NCBI GenBank assembly: GCA_045629945.1
Contig: JAZQSE010000041.1
Span: 107,279-171,278 of the forward strand
Source: UBA1765 sp045629945
GTDB taxonomy: Bacteria > Fibrobacterota > Fibrobacteria > Fibrobacterales > Fibrobacteraceae
DNA: 64,000 nt
Direction: 5' to 3'
A model generated the notes under the pieces. That model saw only the letters and a list, made by a program, of their open reading frames with translations, did not search any database and was not told the DNA's origin. The position numbers and the translations under genes were made by a program. Shown piece by piece: positions 6,992 through 16,424 of the stretch (position 1 is its first letter; the number at the start of each line of letters is the position of its first letter).

Positions 6992-8734
6992 ATGGGTATC
7001 CGTTCATTGATAAAAATTAAGGTTTTCGTTTTAGTTCTAGTTTCTTTTGGTTTTTCGTATGAACCACCTTCAACAGCGATTTCAAAAATAAATAGCTATC
7101 GTGGGTATTCTGAATTAACTTCTGCAGCATCTGGAATGGATATCGACCAGTATACCTACAATATGACTACATGGCAAATAGCAAATGGTGGGTTTTATAA
7201 AGCTATGGCAGATAGCTATAAAAATCCATATTCAGGTGGTGAAAAATCAGGTTGGCGCTCTGCTACTGGAGAAGATCTTGCTACAATAGACAACAATGCC
7301 ACAATTCAGGAAATGCGTTTACTTGCTGTTCGGTATAAAGAAACGACTAATTCAAATTATAAAGCGATTTTTAAAGAAAGTTTTAATAAAGCGGTGGATT
7401 TTATCTTTACGATGCAACGTTCTTCTGGTGGGATTCCACAGGTTTGGCCTAAACGGGGAAATTATTCAGACCATGTAACTCTTAATGATAACGCAATGAT
7501 TCGCGTAATGGTTACAATGATGGATATTACAAATGCAGTTTCTCCTTTTGATAGTGATATTATTGATGAAACCACCCGTTTAAAAATGAAAAAAGCTCTT
7601 GATAAAGCGATTGAATATTTATTGAAAGCTCAAATTGTGAATAATGGAAATTTAACAGTGTGGTGTGCTCAACATGATACTCTGAATTACGCTCCGCGTT
7701 CAGCTCGTGCTTATGAATTAGAATCGAAATCAGGGAGTGAATCTGCTGGAGTTGTTTGGTTTTTGATGAATTTGCCAGAACAAACAGAAGCTATTCAAAA
7801 AGCTATTAAAGGGGCTATTGCATGGTATAAAAAAACTCGAGTTACTGGGCTTTATTTTAATAAAAAAGCAGGGACGTTTGAATCTCGTGATGGAAATGTC
7901 TTGTGGTATCGTTTTTATGAAGTAGATACGGATGATTATTTTTTCTGCGATCGCGATGGTGTTAGCACGAAAACGCAAGATTTTACAAAAATCAGTGAAG
8001 AACGTCGGACTGGTTACCAATGGGCAGGAGATTATGGAACGGCTTTGTTAAATACAGAATCCGCTTATTTGAAAGCTCTTGAAAATGATTCTGGTTCTGA
8101 AACGCCGATTTCTCCTTCAGAAATGTTATGCGGAAATGAATCTTGTAATAGCATTCTTGAAGGAGAAAATTATTTAGAAATTGATGGCCTAAAAGAATCT
8201 TCGAATAGTGGTTTTGTTGGAGAAGCCTACGCAAATGTAACAAATGCCGAAGGCTCTTTTGTGAGTTATGGCGTAACGGCAATGGTTGCAAAAAAATACA
8301 CAGTTTATATACGCTTTTCTAATGGAGGAACATCTGATAGAGCATTTAATATTTTAGCGAACAATGTTGTGGTACTAGAAAATGCAAATATGGAAATGAC
8401 AGGCGCCTGGACAAATTGGGATACGAAAGCGTTTGATATAGAACTTTCTCCAGGTTATTCTGAAATAAAGTTTATCAGTCTTTCTAAAGATGGTATGGCT
8501 AATATAGATGCTTTAGGCTGGCTAGATTCTAATCTTTTTGTAGGAAATGTAAATATTGAAAATGATAAGGAAAATACAAGTGCTATTTCTCATCGAGATT
8601 TTAGAAAAATTCCACCAGAACATTATAATTTGAAGTTTGAAAAAAGCGGAAAACATTCTACAGGTATTTATCTTATGCAGAAAAATAGTAACGTAAAATT
8701 TCGTGTAAATGGTGTCAAAACTTTAAGTAAATAA
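6992..8734 (+). CDS. Secreted pectate lyase, PL10 family, with CBM35-like domain
   Basis: 580 aa with a signal peptide (about 1-24). Residues about 45-360 match PL10 pectate lyases: DNNATIQEMRLLA, a SSGGIPQVWPKRG segment, and the HVTLNDNAMIRVM block that holds catalytic and calcium-binding residues in the family. Residues about 390-510 form a CBM35/CBM6-like beta-sandwich beginning LEGENYLEI and ending NIDALGWL. The C-terminal about 60 residues end with a sorting-tail-like strand. It cleaves de-esterified homogalacturonan by beta-elimination. The pectin methylesterase gene starts 8 bases downstream, so the esterase and lyase act in sequence on the same polymer. AAAAGG precedes the ATG. Confidence 0.87.
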   Translation: MGIRSLIKIKVFVLVLVSFGFSYEPPSTAISKINSYRGYSELTSAASGMDIDQYTYNMTTWQIANGGFYKAMADSYKNPYSGGEKSGWRSATGEDLATIDNNATIQEMRLLAVRYKETTNSNYKAIFKESFNKAVDFIFTMQRSSGGIPQVWPKRGNYSDHVTLNDNAMIRVMVTMMDITNAVSPFDSDIIDETTRLKMKKALDKAIEYLLKAQIVNNGNLTVWCAQHDTLNYAPRSARAYELESKSGSESAGVVWFLMNLPEQTEAIQKAIKGAIAWYKKTRVTGLYFNKKAGTFESRDGNVLWYRFYEVDTDDYFFCDRDGVSTKTQDFTKISEERRTGYQWAGDYGTALLNTESAYLKALENDSGSETPISPSEMLCGNESCNSILEGENYLEIDGLKESSNSGFVGEAYANVTNAEGSFVSYGVTAMVAKKYTVYIRFSNGGTSDRAFNILANNVVVLENANMEMTGAWTNWDTKAFDIELSPGYSEIKFISLSKDGMANIDALGWLDSNLFVGNVNIENDKENTSAISHRDFRKIPPEHYNLKFEKSGKHSTGIYLMQKNSNVKFRVNGVKTLSK

Positions 8735-8742
8735 GGCATAAT

Positions 8743-10857
8743 ATGAAATGGTTTGTCTTACAAAAAATGATGCCTTGTTTATTGCTTTTGCTTTTTGCAG
8801 ATGTTTTAGCAGTAGAAAAACGTCAAATTGATTTTGTTGTTGGTGTCGATGGTGATTTTAAAGCCGCTTTAAATGCGGCCCAATCTTCAAAAGCGACAGA
8901 ATCAAATCATTTTGTCATATTTTTCCCAGATGGAGAATATGATATCGGAAGCCTTACAGGCGATGAAAACCAAAGAACAAATTTTACGGCGTCGCATGTT
9001 TCACTGGTTGGGCAAAGTGTTGATAAAACAATTGTCTATAATAAATCTATCAATGAAGGAATTAGTGTAAGTGCCACTCTTTATTTTAATGGTGTAAACG
9101 ATATTTATTTGCAGGATCTGACTTTATTAAATAAAGCAATTTATGGTAATGAAGCAATTTGTGGAAGCGCTTGTCGTCATGTTGTTGTGCAGCAAGTTGG
9201 AGATAAGTTTATTTATAAAAATGTGAAATTGTTAAGCGGGCAAGATACATATTATACGAAAAAAAGTGGCGCATCCAGAACTTATTGGGAAGGTGGACAA
9301 ATAGAAGGTACCGTTGATTTTATTTGTGGCGATGGCAATGTATTTTTTGAAGGGACAAAATTAATCATGCGGCGTTCTGGAGGTTATATAACAGCTGCAG
9401 CAACAACAACTGAATGGGGCTATGTTTTTAATAATGCCATTCTTGAAGTGAGTAATTCCAGTTATAATGGGACATTTTATTTAGGTCGTTCTTGGAAAAC
9501 GGCAAAGACCGTTTTTTTAAATACTTTAATGAAAGCAGAACCAACGGCTGTAGGGTGGGGCCCCAATATGAATTCAGCACCACAAGTATTTGGTGAATAC
9601 AATAGTAAAAATACAAGTGGTGGAAATGTAAATACTAGTCAGCGTAGGACTTATTTTGATGGAAGTAAAGATGGCTCAACAGCAACATTAAAAACAGTAT
9701 GGAATGCAAGTGATGCTGCAAAATACACTCAAGCAGCTGTGCTTAGTGGAACAGATTCTTGGAGCCCAGATAAATTAACACAACAAATTTCGGCTCCTAA
9801 AATTGAACAAGTTGGTGGAGAAGTTATTTGGGAAAATAATGAAAATGTCCGTTGTTGGGTGGTTTTTGTAAATGGTAAATACAAAACAAATGTCGTAACG
9901 CCCGCATTCTCGTTAGAAAGTATTCCTGTAGGTTCTAAAATAAGCATTCGTGCTGCCAATGCAATGGGTGGTTTGGGCGCTTATTCAAATGAAATTTCCA
10001 CAGTAGAAAGTGATGTGGTTTATTATAATGTTTCTCTCAATAATCCAATTGGTGGAAAAATCTTGACTTCTTTTTCTAGCATGAAAGTGGCTGAAGGTAA
10101 AACAGTCACTTTTACAGCAAAACCGATTTCTGGTTGGGCGTTTGAAGGTTGGAAGGGCAGTAGTGTTGCTGGTTTAAATGCTAAAGATTCCATTTTAACT
10201 TTTACTGTAACACAAGATATTGAACTTTCAGCCATATTTACTGCGAAAGGAGTAAGTGTTTTTCAAGCCGAAGAAGGGCTAATTGAAAATGCTATTTATG
10301 AAAATACTAATACTGGATTTCAGGGGAGTGGGTATGTTAATTTTGGTACAGAAAATTCTTATGTAAAAGTACCTGTTTATACAAAAGGCTATGGAGAATA
10401 TAAATTGGTAATGACGTATGCAAATGGGAGTAATGCGGCTCGTAGTCTTTCTATTTTGACTGACTCCAGTACAATTCAAGAAGTTGTTTTTGAAAGGACT
10501 TCTTCTTGGACAACCTATGTCACACAAGAATGTTCTGTAAGGCTCCCTTTGGGGGCAAGTAATATTGTGTTTTCAACTCTTAATGGTAACGATGGCCCCA
10601 ATTTAGACCAGATAGAACTCATTCCTATCAATATAACGAAACCCGATTCTAATACAACTCCTATCAGAAATGTTCCAGTAGAAAAATTTAAAGTGGAAAG
10701 CGATAAAGCTATTTCTGTAGTATATAATATTCAAGGAGTTCCTATTCGGCGAGTTCTTGGCATGTCTATAAAAACGGAAGGACTTTCACAAGGCGTTTAT
10801 ATAGTGCAAACAGTTGTTTCTGGAAAGCGGATTCAAAGAATGATTCATGTTAAATGA
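8743..10857 (+). CDS. Secreted pectinesterase, CE8, with FN3-, InlB-like and CBM35-like modules
   Basis: 704 aa with a signal peptide (about 1-24). The right-handed beta-helix of CE8 (about 25-330) shows the family motifs QDTYYT, GTVDFICGDG (catalytic Asp) and LGRSW. Next come a fibronectin-III-like module (about 345-420), an InlB B-repeat-like beta module with VTFTAKP, WAFEGWKG and LSAIFTAKG (about 425-500), and a CBM35-like module from FQAEEG to NLDQIELI (about 505-625). The C-terminal tail has YNIQGVPIRRV, LSQGVYIVQ and MIHVK, typical of Por/T9SS sorting domains. It removes methyl esters from pectin, producing the substrate for the PL10 lyase encoded just upstream. The usual FIFG is FICG here. 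Confidence 0.9.
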   Translation: MKWFVLQKMMPCLLLLLFADVLAVEKRQIDFVVGVDGDFKAALNAAQSSKATESNHFVIFFPDGEYDIGSLTGDENQRTNFTASHVSLVGQSVDKTIVYNKSINEGISVSATLYFNGVNDIYLQDLTLLNKAIYGNEAICGSACRHVVVQQVGDKFIYKNVKLLSGQDTYYTKKSGASRTYWEGGQIEGTVDFICGDGNVFFEGTKLIMRRSGGYITAAATTTEWGYVFNNAILEVSNSSYNGTFYLGRSWKTAKTVFLNTLMKAEPTAVGWGPNMNSAPQVFGEYNSKNTSGGNVNTSQRRTYFDGSKDGSTATLKTVWNASDAAKYTQAAVLSGTDSWSPDKLTQQISAPKIEQVGGEVIWENNENVRCWVVFVNGKYKTNVVTPAFSLESIPVGSKISIRAANAMGGLGAYSNEISTVESDVVYYNVSLNNPIGGKILTSFSSMKVAEGKTVTFTAKPISGWAFEGWKGSSVAGLNAKDSILTFTVTQDIELSAIFTAKGVSVFQAEEGLIENAIYENTNTGFQGSGYVNFGTENSYVKVPVYTKGYGEYKLVMTYANGSNAARSLSILTDSSTIQEVVFERTSSWTTYVTQECSVRLPLGASNIVFSTLNGNDGPNLDQIELIPINITKPDSNTTPIRNVPVEKFKVESDKAISVVYNIQGVPIRRVLGMSIKTEGLSQGVYIVQTVVSGKRIQRMIHVK

Positions 10858-10989
10858 AAAGTAAAAAGAGATAATTTTAAGAAATAAAAGAGAACAGCTA
10901 TATTCAAATAATCAAGAAAAACCTGCGTTTGTTTATGTTATAAGTTTTTTTTGCAGAGAGCTTCACTGAATATTATAAAGTGAGTCTAA

Positions 10990-11019
10990 TAAAAAAAGCC
11001 ACTAGCAAAGCTAGTGGCT
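10990..11019 (-). terminator. Terminator after the 163-aa membrane-protein gene
   Basis: Perfect 10-bp stem AGCCACTAGC / GCTAGTGGCT with an AAA loop. In the minus direction it is followed by TTTTTTTA, 18 bases past the stop codon at 11038. Confidence 0.9.
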
Positions 11020-11037
11020 GAAAAGTTTCAATAAGAA

Positions 11038-11529
11038 TTATTGATTACCTAAATCACCAATACGATTTTCAGAACTTTTTCTTACGCTATGAGCTTGTTT
11101 TGAGCCCCAAAGTTTATCAACAAGACTTACGCTAGCAAAAGATTCCCAAGCATCATCAACCCAGCACCAATGGAAAATCTTGTTGGATTTTTCAGTAGCG
11201 TCAACAACAACCCAAGGATAACGTTCATCAGTTGCAGTAAAGGTAAATTGCATTGAATCAGTAAAAGTTTCTGTTGCAGGATTCTTTACGATTTTTAAGT
11301 ATAAAGGGAACTTTTCTTCGTATTCATCTGTTGCATAAAAATCACGAGTCCATGCTTTGTTGTTTGTTTTCTGGAAAACAACTACATTGATAACGGCAAT
11401 CAAGGCAAGCAAAATCAAAATGCCTTTGACGTTTTTCTTAACGGCAAAGAAAATGCCCAAAAGAAACATTAAAACAATAACGGCCCCAAAATTATAATGG
11501 ACCATATAAAAAGATTTGAGGACTTCCAT
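11038..11529 (-). CDS. Membrane protein of unknown function
   Basis: 163 aa. The ATG at 11529 sits 6 bases after AGGAG; an upstream TTG would abut the Shine-Dalgarno directly and is unlikely. Two hydrophobic helices (about 15-33 and 38-55) are followed by a soluble domain of about 105 residues with several Trp (AWTRDFYAT, PWVVVDA, HWCWVDDAWESF). No family recognised. It lies 15 bases after the 226-aa gene on the same strand and is probably co-transcribed with it. Confidence 0.7.
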   Translation of the reverse strand: MEVLKSFYMVHYNFGAVIVLMFLLGIFFAVKKNVKGILILLALIAVINVVVFQKTNNKAWTRDFYATDEYEEKFPLYLKIVKNPATETFTDSMQFTFTATDERYPWVVVDATEKSNKIFHWCWVDDAWESFASVSLVDKLWGSKQAHSVRKSSENRIGDLGNQ

Positions 11530-11544
11530 AGTCAACTCCTAACG

Positions 11545-12225
11545 TTATTTGGATTTTTTGGAATTTATACCCGCTACGCTAAAAGTTAGAACATTTTCGT
11601 TAATTGTGCAAGTTGTTCGTAAATGTTCTTTAGGTAAAGAGAGCCCATTTGATGAAAGTGTGCCCATAAAAGAAGCATTGGCATGGCTTGCTATGGTGCG
11701 AACGTTCTGATACCCCTTTTTCCCAAAAGTCAGAGTAAATGTTTTTGATCTAGGATTATAATCAGCAGAGAATGTATTATTTTGTTTTGTTTTTAAAAGG
11801 TCACAGGTTTTTTTATTTAAAATAAGAGTCCCGCGTGAATCAATAGAAACCATTGTCATTCCAGCAGAATTCCTGCATGGGAAAATTTCCCATTTAGCCT
11901 TAGTAACGGATTTATTTTCTAAAGAAAAAATAAGCATGTTTTTTTCTTTTTTTAATTCATAGGCACCTGGTTGAACGGTTAATCCTAAAAGATTCATAGC
12001 ACCTTTTAAATAAATTAAATCAGAAGCAGGATTGGGTAGAACTCTGAATGCGGTCTGAGAAAGTTTTTTGGTAAGAGAAATGCCAATGCGTTTATTTTTT
12101 TGGTCAACAAAAATTTCAGCATAAGGGTGTAATGAAATTTTGGAAGCTTTGGCGACATTTTTTTGTATTCTTATAAAACCACGGATATCAACTTTTACAG
12201 GAATGATTGTATTTGTATTTGCCAT
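11545..12225 (-). CDS. Protein with tandem AbrB/MraZ-like repeats, function unknown
   Basis: 226 aa, no signal peptide. The sequence repeats itself: DIRGFIRIQKN...HPYAEIFVDQ...ISLTKK (about 13-54) aligns with DSRGTLILNKK...NTFSADYNP...LTFGKK (about 128-170). A shorter beta-rich unit follows each (YLKGAMNLLGL; SSNGLSLPKEH). The spacing of D-x-R-G-x-I-x-I-x-K, then P-x-x-x-I-x-x-D, is reminiscent of SpoVT-AbrB/MraZ beta-hairpin units, which bind DNA. That link is inference from pattern only. It lies upstream of the 163-aa membrane protein and is probably co-transcribed with it. Confidence 0.68.
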   Translation of the reverse strand: MANTNTIIPVKVDIRGFIRIQKNVAKASKISLHPYAEIFVDQKNKRIGISLTKKLSQTAFRVLPNPASDLIYLKGAMNLLGLTVQPGAYELKKEKNMLIFSLENKSVTKAKWEIFPCRNSAGMTMVSIDSRGTLILNKKTCDLLKTKQNNTFSADYNPRSKTFTLTFGKKGYQNVRTIASHANASFMGTLSSNGLSLPKEHLRTTCTINENVLTFSVAGINSKKSK

Positions 12226-12338
12226 AAAAATTATCCTTTTATGAATTTTACCACTACAATGGCTAAATTAGTAAAAAGATTTTTAAGGTGCAAGATAAAG
12301 AAAAAATTGCTGATAAAGTAACAAAAAAAGAAGATAGG

Positions 12339-13934
12339 TTATTTTATAATTAAAAGTTTTTTCATCTTACCTTTTCGCCCATCACGATAAAGATAAAGTC
12401 CTGGAGCCAATGTTTCTTTAATTTCATTTGGAGAAATACATAAAAAATCAGTGTTGTGTTCTTTTTGTAAAGCTAAAGAACCTTTTCTTGTTCTGATTTC
12501 TAAGGAGGAATTTTCTTTTAAACCTTCAAAACATAAAGGCGTGTTTCCACGATAAGGGTTAGGGTAAGCATTTAATTTTACAATGGTATTTTTTGATGAA
12601 TCAAGCGTAGTTGGCTCTAGACGACTATAAATTAAAAATACAGAATCAGCGCTTTGTAATTTCCAAAATTGTTCCCTATATTCTTTAAAGGATTTAGGCT
12701 GGATTTCTGAAAAAATAGAATCGTTCTTGTTTTTGTAGAGATAAGAAATATTTCCTTTTATGTCAGGAAAATCAGTTGTTTTACGATAGGTGAAAAAAGG
12801 ATAGCCTTTAAGAGGAATTTCTTTTGAATTGTCAAAAATAACTGGAGTATTCCAAAGAGGAGCATCTTTATACATAGAAGAATCTTCAAAAAAGTTAGTT
12901 CGCGTTCCGCTAAAGAAAAGTTGTGTTGCTAAAGAATGAAAAACGGAATCTGGAGAAAGTTTTTTGTTGGAAATGACATTATAAAAGTGTTTTTCAAAAG
13001 GTTGGTTGGGAAAATTTTGAAAACTTTCCCAAATTTTTGTATCCAATGTGGGGCCGAAATTCTGATAAATTGTCAGAAAAAAAGGCGCTAATGAATATGG
13101 AGTTGAGAAAGCTTCAAAAGATTGCCACTGCATTTGAAAAAAAGTTGGAACAAAAGACATGTAGTCATCAATATCTGGGGCAAGAATTTCTTCAATACCG
13201 CTTGCTGAAGCTTCAAACCAATAAGTTGGATTTTTATGAAGATCTAAGTAGCGTAATTGGATGGCGTGATAAAGTTCATGGTAAATAGTGACGCGAATGC
13301 CGGCACCAAAATTTTCGTTATAAGTGTAATTGTATGTTTCATTTTTTAAAGGGAAATCAGATTTTAAATAAGAACAGGACTTTTCGTTTTGGGTGAAGTT
13401 TTCAATATATGCATTTGATGAAGCGTGCATAAAATCATTATCAATAATTATAGAAGATACTCCTTGTTCTGTTGCATCGGGTATTGTGATACCCATACAA
13501 TATTGGCAATTATTTTCTCCGACTAATGAATGTAAATTGCGGAGTAAATCGAGTTCTAAAATTTCAATGGGGTAGAGATTATTTGGAACTTCTTTTTTAT
13601 AATGATAAGAAATTTTGGCTCCTAAAGGTGGTAATGTTTTATGCGTTTTTGTGAAAATTTTATAAGCCGTTTCAAGTGTTTTTTCAAGTGAATCTAAAAA
13701 AACTGCAGAAACTCTATGGGGCCCATTTGTTGTGTAAATTAATGCAAAATGTGGTGTGGCTTTAATTTGTACTGAATCGTAGTAATCTTCGGGAGAACAT
13801 GTTTCAGCTAATTGGCGTGCTTGAGGTTGGAATTTTGGTGTTTGAAATATTTGAATGGTGGCGCATTTTTTAGAATGAGCAGAAAGAGCAAAGCAAAGGA
13901 AAAAAATGAGAAGTATTGTGCGAGAATTTAGCAT
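12339..13934 (-). CDS. Secreted putative zinc metallopeptidase with T9SS-like C-terminal domain
   Basis: 531 aa with a signal peptide (about 1-21). The zinc motif HELYH sits in TIYHELYHAIQLRYL, followed about 20 residues later by WFEASASGIEE. This arrangement (HExxH, then W-F-x-E-x-x-A) is like the MXAN_6640-type putative metallopeptidases. The C-terminus has YPNPYRGNT, then APGLYLYRDG and KMKKLLIIK, a typical Por/T9SS sorting domain, so the protein is probably exported to the cell surface or medium. The ATG overlaps the end of the UbiD gene by 7 bases, implying translational coupling, although no functional link to UbiD is evident. Confidence 0.75.
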   Translation of the reverse strand: MLNSRTILLIFFLCFALSAHSKKCATIQIFQTPKFQPQARQLAETCSPEDYYDSVQIKATPHFALIYTTNGPHRVSAVFLDSLEKTLETAYKIFTKTHKTLPPLGAKISYHYKKEVPNNLYPIEILELDLLRNLHSLVGENNCQYCMGITIPDATEQGVSSIIIDNDFMHASSNAYIENFTQNEKSCSYLKSDFPLKNETYNYTYNENFGAGIRVTIYHELYHAIQLRYLDLHKNPTYWFEASASGIEEILAPDIDDYMSFVPTFFQMQWQSFEAFSTPYSLAPFFLTIYQNFGPTLDTKIWESFQNFPNQPFEKHFYNVISNKKLSPDSVFHSLATQLFFSGTRTNFFEDSSMYKDAPLWNTPVIFDNSKEIPLKGYPFFTYRKTTDFPDIKGNISYLYKNKNDSIFSEIQPKSFKEYREQFWKLQSADSVFLIYSRLEPTTLDSSKNTIVKLNAYPNPYRGNTPLCFEGLKENSSLEIRTRKGSLALQKEHNTDFLCISPNEIKETLAPGLYLYRDGRKGKMKKLLIIK

Positions 13935-15739
13935 TTTAAAATTTGCTCTTGTTCTAAGATTTGTTTTGCTTTTGAAAGAATAATTTCTGGGTAAGTTAAA
14001 GGTTTCTGGTGGTATGGTTTTAATCGCGCATCAACAATAAGAGGGGCTTGACATTTCCAATGCTTTTCAACAATGGATGCATTTACGCCATAAATATCTT
14101 TTGCAGGGTCTGAACGCGTGAAGGTGACCCATAGCCAGTTTTCAAAAGAGGCTGCACAAAATTCAGAATTTTCAGTCAGTGTTATCCAAGGGTAGTTTTC
14201 TTTTCCTTGAAAATTTTCAAGAGCTTGTGCTAAATTTTCAGGGTTTGCTTCATTAGAAGTTTTTATTGCAAGAATTCCGGGGGCTACTTGCCGCGGATCA
14301 GAGAAACCTTCAGGAAGTTTTAAATCCGCGGCAATCTCGGCAAAATTTTTGCCGAGTGTGCGGCAGGGGATTCCTGCTGCACTTAGCACCAATTTAGAAC
14401 CATGGTTAAACTTTCCGCCAGAATAATCCAAAGTATCCATTGTTGTAGCTGTCTGGAAATGCAAATCTCTTTCAAAATGCAAACGCGAAAGCATGTGAGC
14501 AAAAAAATCGGGAACATTCTGGACAGAAAGAGATTGAGAATCTTCTCTGGCTGCAATCCACAAGTACTTGGCTAAAGCCGCTTGGTTAAAACCCAGAAGA
14601 GCATTGGCAATTTTATGTAGTTCCATTGGTTCACGAGTGGCATAAGGAACAAAACGTTCTTTTCCAATGGCAAGTAAAAGAGGGTGGACTCCAGCAGTGT
14701 CAACGGCATTCATTTCATAAAGCCCATCAATAGAAACAGGAACCATTGGGGCGACTAATTCATGAATAAGTTCTCCAAAAATAGAATCTTCAGCTGGTGG
14801 CCTGTGCACAACGGTAAAAGGGAAAATGGCATTAGGCTTGTGATAAACTTTGTGCACTTTCATATAAGGAAAAAGGTGCTTAGCTGAATAATATCCAATA
14901 TGATCGCCAAAAGGGCCTTCTGGTTTTAGGTCCGGGCTAATTTCACCTAAAATGCAAAAGTCGGCATCAGTAGAAATAACCCAACCATCTTGAATGCAAT
15001 ACCTGAACCCTCTCCCCGCTAAAATACCTGCAAATACCATTTCTGGAATATTGTGAGGCATAGGCATTGCTGCTGCCAGAGAATGGGCTGGCGGACCACC
15101 AATAAAAACGCTGACTTTAAGAGATTTACCTTTTTGTAAAGCTTTTTGGTGGTGTGCTGCTATACCGCGGTTAATTTGGTAATGTAAACCGCATTCTTGG
15201 TTTTGTACATATTGGTTCCCTGAAATTTGAATGCGATACATTCCAAGATTAGACTTTAAAATATCATTGGAATCAATAGGTAAAGAACAAACTTGTGGTA
15301 AAGTTAAAAAAGCTCCACCATCTTCTGGCCAAGAATGAATCTGGGGTAAATCAGATAATTGACAAGTGTGCTTTAAAACATTTTTAGAAAAAGAATGTCT
15401 AGGTAAAGCATTAATACCGGCAAATGGCAGGTTAAAAAAATCTTTTGGGCGTTTAAAAAAATCTTTAGGAGATGCTTTAAATGAAATAGCGGCTTTAATT
15501 TCTTTTAAAGTGTGTCGGAATAAAAAATCAGCACGTTCTCTTGTTGCAAAAATATTTGACACTGCTCTGAATGGAGAACCTTTAACTTTTTCAAACAAAA
15601 GAGCCGGACCTTTAGCTTCAAAATTCTCCTTTGCAATAGCGGACATTTCTAAAAAAGGATCCACTTCGGTTTTTATCCGAGAAAGCATACCGGCATGTTC
15701 TAAATCTAGAAGAGCGTCTTCTAAAGAACGATAACGCAT
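13928..15739 (-). CDS. UbiD-family decarboxylase (probably menaquinone pathway)
   Basis: 603 aa, the length of the long UbiD type found in futalosine-pathway epsilonproteobacteria and Bacteroidetes. Signature segments are GGPPAHSLAAAMPMP, the diagnostic GEISPDLKPEGPFGDHIGYYS (Glu-Gly-Pro-Phe-Gly-Asp block of the prenylated-FMN site) and VHRPPAEDSIFGE. These enzymes use prenyl-FMN to remove a carboxylate from an aromatic or dihydronaphthoate ring. Menaquinone synthesis would fit a complex I-bearing anaerobe, but neither the prenyltransferase (UbiX type) nor mqn genes are in the window. The gene lies between an SRPBCC protein and a secreted peptidase in one apparent operon. Confidence 0.85.
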   Translation of the reverse strand: MRYRSLEDALLDLEHAGMLSRIKTEVDPFLEMSAIAKENFEAKGPALLFEKVKGSPFRAVSNIFATRERADFLFRHTLKEIKAAISFKASPKDFFKRPKDFFNLPFAGINALPRHSFSKNVLKHTCQLSDLPQIHSWPEDGGAFLTLPQVCSLPIDSNDILKSNLGMYRIQISGNQYVQNQECGLHYQINRGIAAHHQKALQKGKSLKVSVFIGGPPAHSLAAAMPMPHNIPEMVFAGILAGRGFRYCIQDGWVISTDADFCILGEISPDLKPEGPFGDHIGYYSAKHLFPYMKVHKVYHKPNAIFPFTVVHRPPAEDSIFGELIHELVAPMVPVSIDGLYEMNAVDTAGVHPLLLAIGKERFVPYATREPMELHKIANALLGFNQAALAKYLWIAAREDSQSLSVQNVPDFFAHMLSRLHFERDLHFQTATTMDTLDYSGGKFNHGSKLVLSAAGIPCRTLGKNFAEIAADLKLPEGFSDPRQVAPGILAIKTSNEANPENLAQALENFQGKENYPWITLTENSEFCAASFENWLWVTFTRSDPAKDIYGVNASIVEKHWKCQAPLIVDARLKPYHQKPLTYPEIILSKAKQILEQEQILKC

Positions 15740-15748
15740 GTTGAATTT

Positions 15749-16231
15749 TTAGCCAGCTGATATGGGGGTCTGAATAGCGGCAAAGGTTCCGGTTTTCTTT
15801 TCTTTTTGCACTTGCAAAAGAATATCAAGAGCTTTTTCTCTAGAATTTAATACATAGAGAACAGAAGCCTTTTCTAAAATGGAGGTTAGCTCACTAGATT
15901 CGCCCTGGAATTCAAAAGAATCATCACAAAGAGTTAAGGCCCCATCTTGAATAAATGAATGAGTGGCTGTGAACCCACGGAACGGCCCCTGGTCTAATCT
16001 AACAGTAAAAGAATCTTCTGTTGCAGAAGAAACGATACCTGTCCACTGTAAACGTTGGACGCCATAGAACAAAGCGTAACGTACCGAGGCAGAACGAGCA
16101 AAACCTTCTGGGAAATAATAATAAAGAATGGCGTTTTCTCTGGTTTCTAAAGAAAGTGGAGCGACTCCCATCCATTCCAAAACACGTTTTTTGGAGTATT
16201 CAAACCAGGAACTTTGAGTAAGTTTTACCAT
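15749..16231 (-). CDS. SRPBCC/START-like ligand-binding protein
   Basis: 160 aa, cytoplasmic. The central part (YALFYGVQRLQWTGIV, DQGPFRGFTATHSFIQDG, LTLCDDSFEF) has the order of strands found in SRPBCC domains, which often show GPF-x-x-F-x-H-x-F-x-x-x-x-G-x-T-x-x-D-x-x-x-F. Such proteins bind small hydrophobic ligands. It is 9 bases upstream of ubiD and probably co-transcribed, so a role near the quinone pathway is possible but unproven. Confidence 0.65.
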   Translation of the reverse strand: MVKLTQSSWFEYSKKRVLEWMGVAPLSLETRENAILYYYFPEGFARSASVRYALFYGVQRLQWTGIVSSATEDSFTVRLDQGPFRGFTATHSFIQDGALTLCDDSFEFQGESSELTSILEKASVLYVLNSREKALDILLQVQKEKKTGTFAAIQTPISAG

Positions 16232-16362
16232 ATGAGTTAAAGATAGATTTTTTACAGTAAGAAAACGAAAAATTTGTTAAAAAAATAGTGTTTTTTTAGT
16301 GAAAAAAATCCCCTGAAATAAGCGTGAATAAAGTATCTGAAACTATGGAAAATCTTGTTGAA

Positions 16363-16396
16363 AAAGTGTCAGTTTCTCTTAAGAAAGAGACACTTT
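16363..16396 (-). terminator. Terminator after the Dabb gene
   Basis: Stem AAAGTGTC / GACACTTT extended by an inner TTTCT/AGAAA stem across a TC/CT mismatch. In the minus direction it runs into TTTTTC. It ends the primase-like / glycosyltransferase / Dabb operon. Confidence 0.7.
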
Positions 16397-16424
16397 CTCG
16401 ATTAAAAGAAAATCCTGTTGTTTT

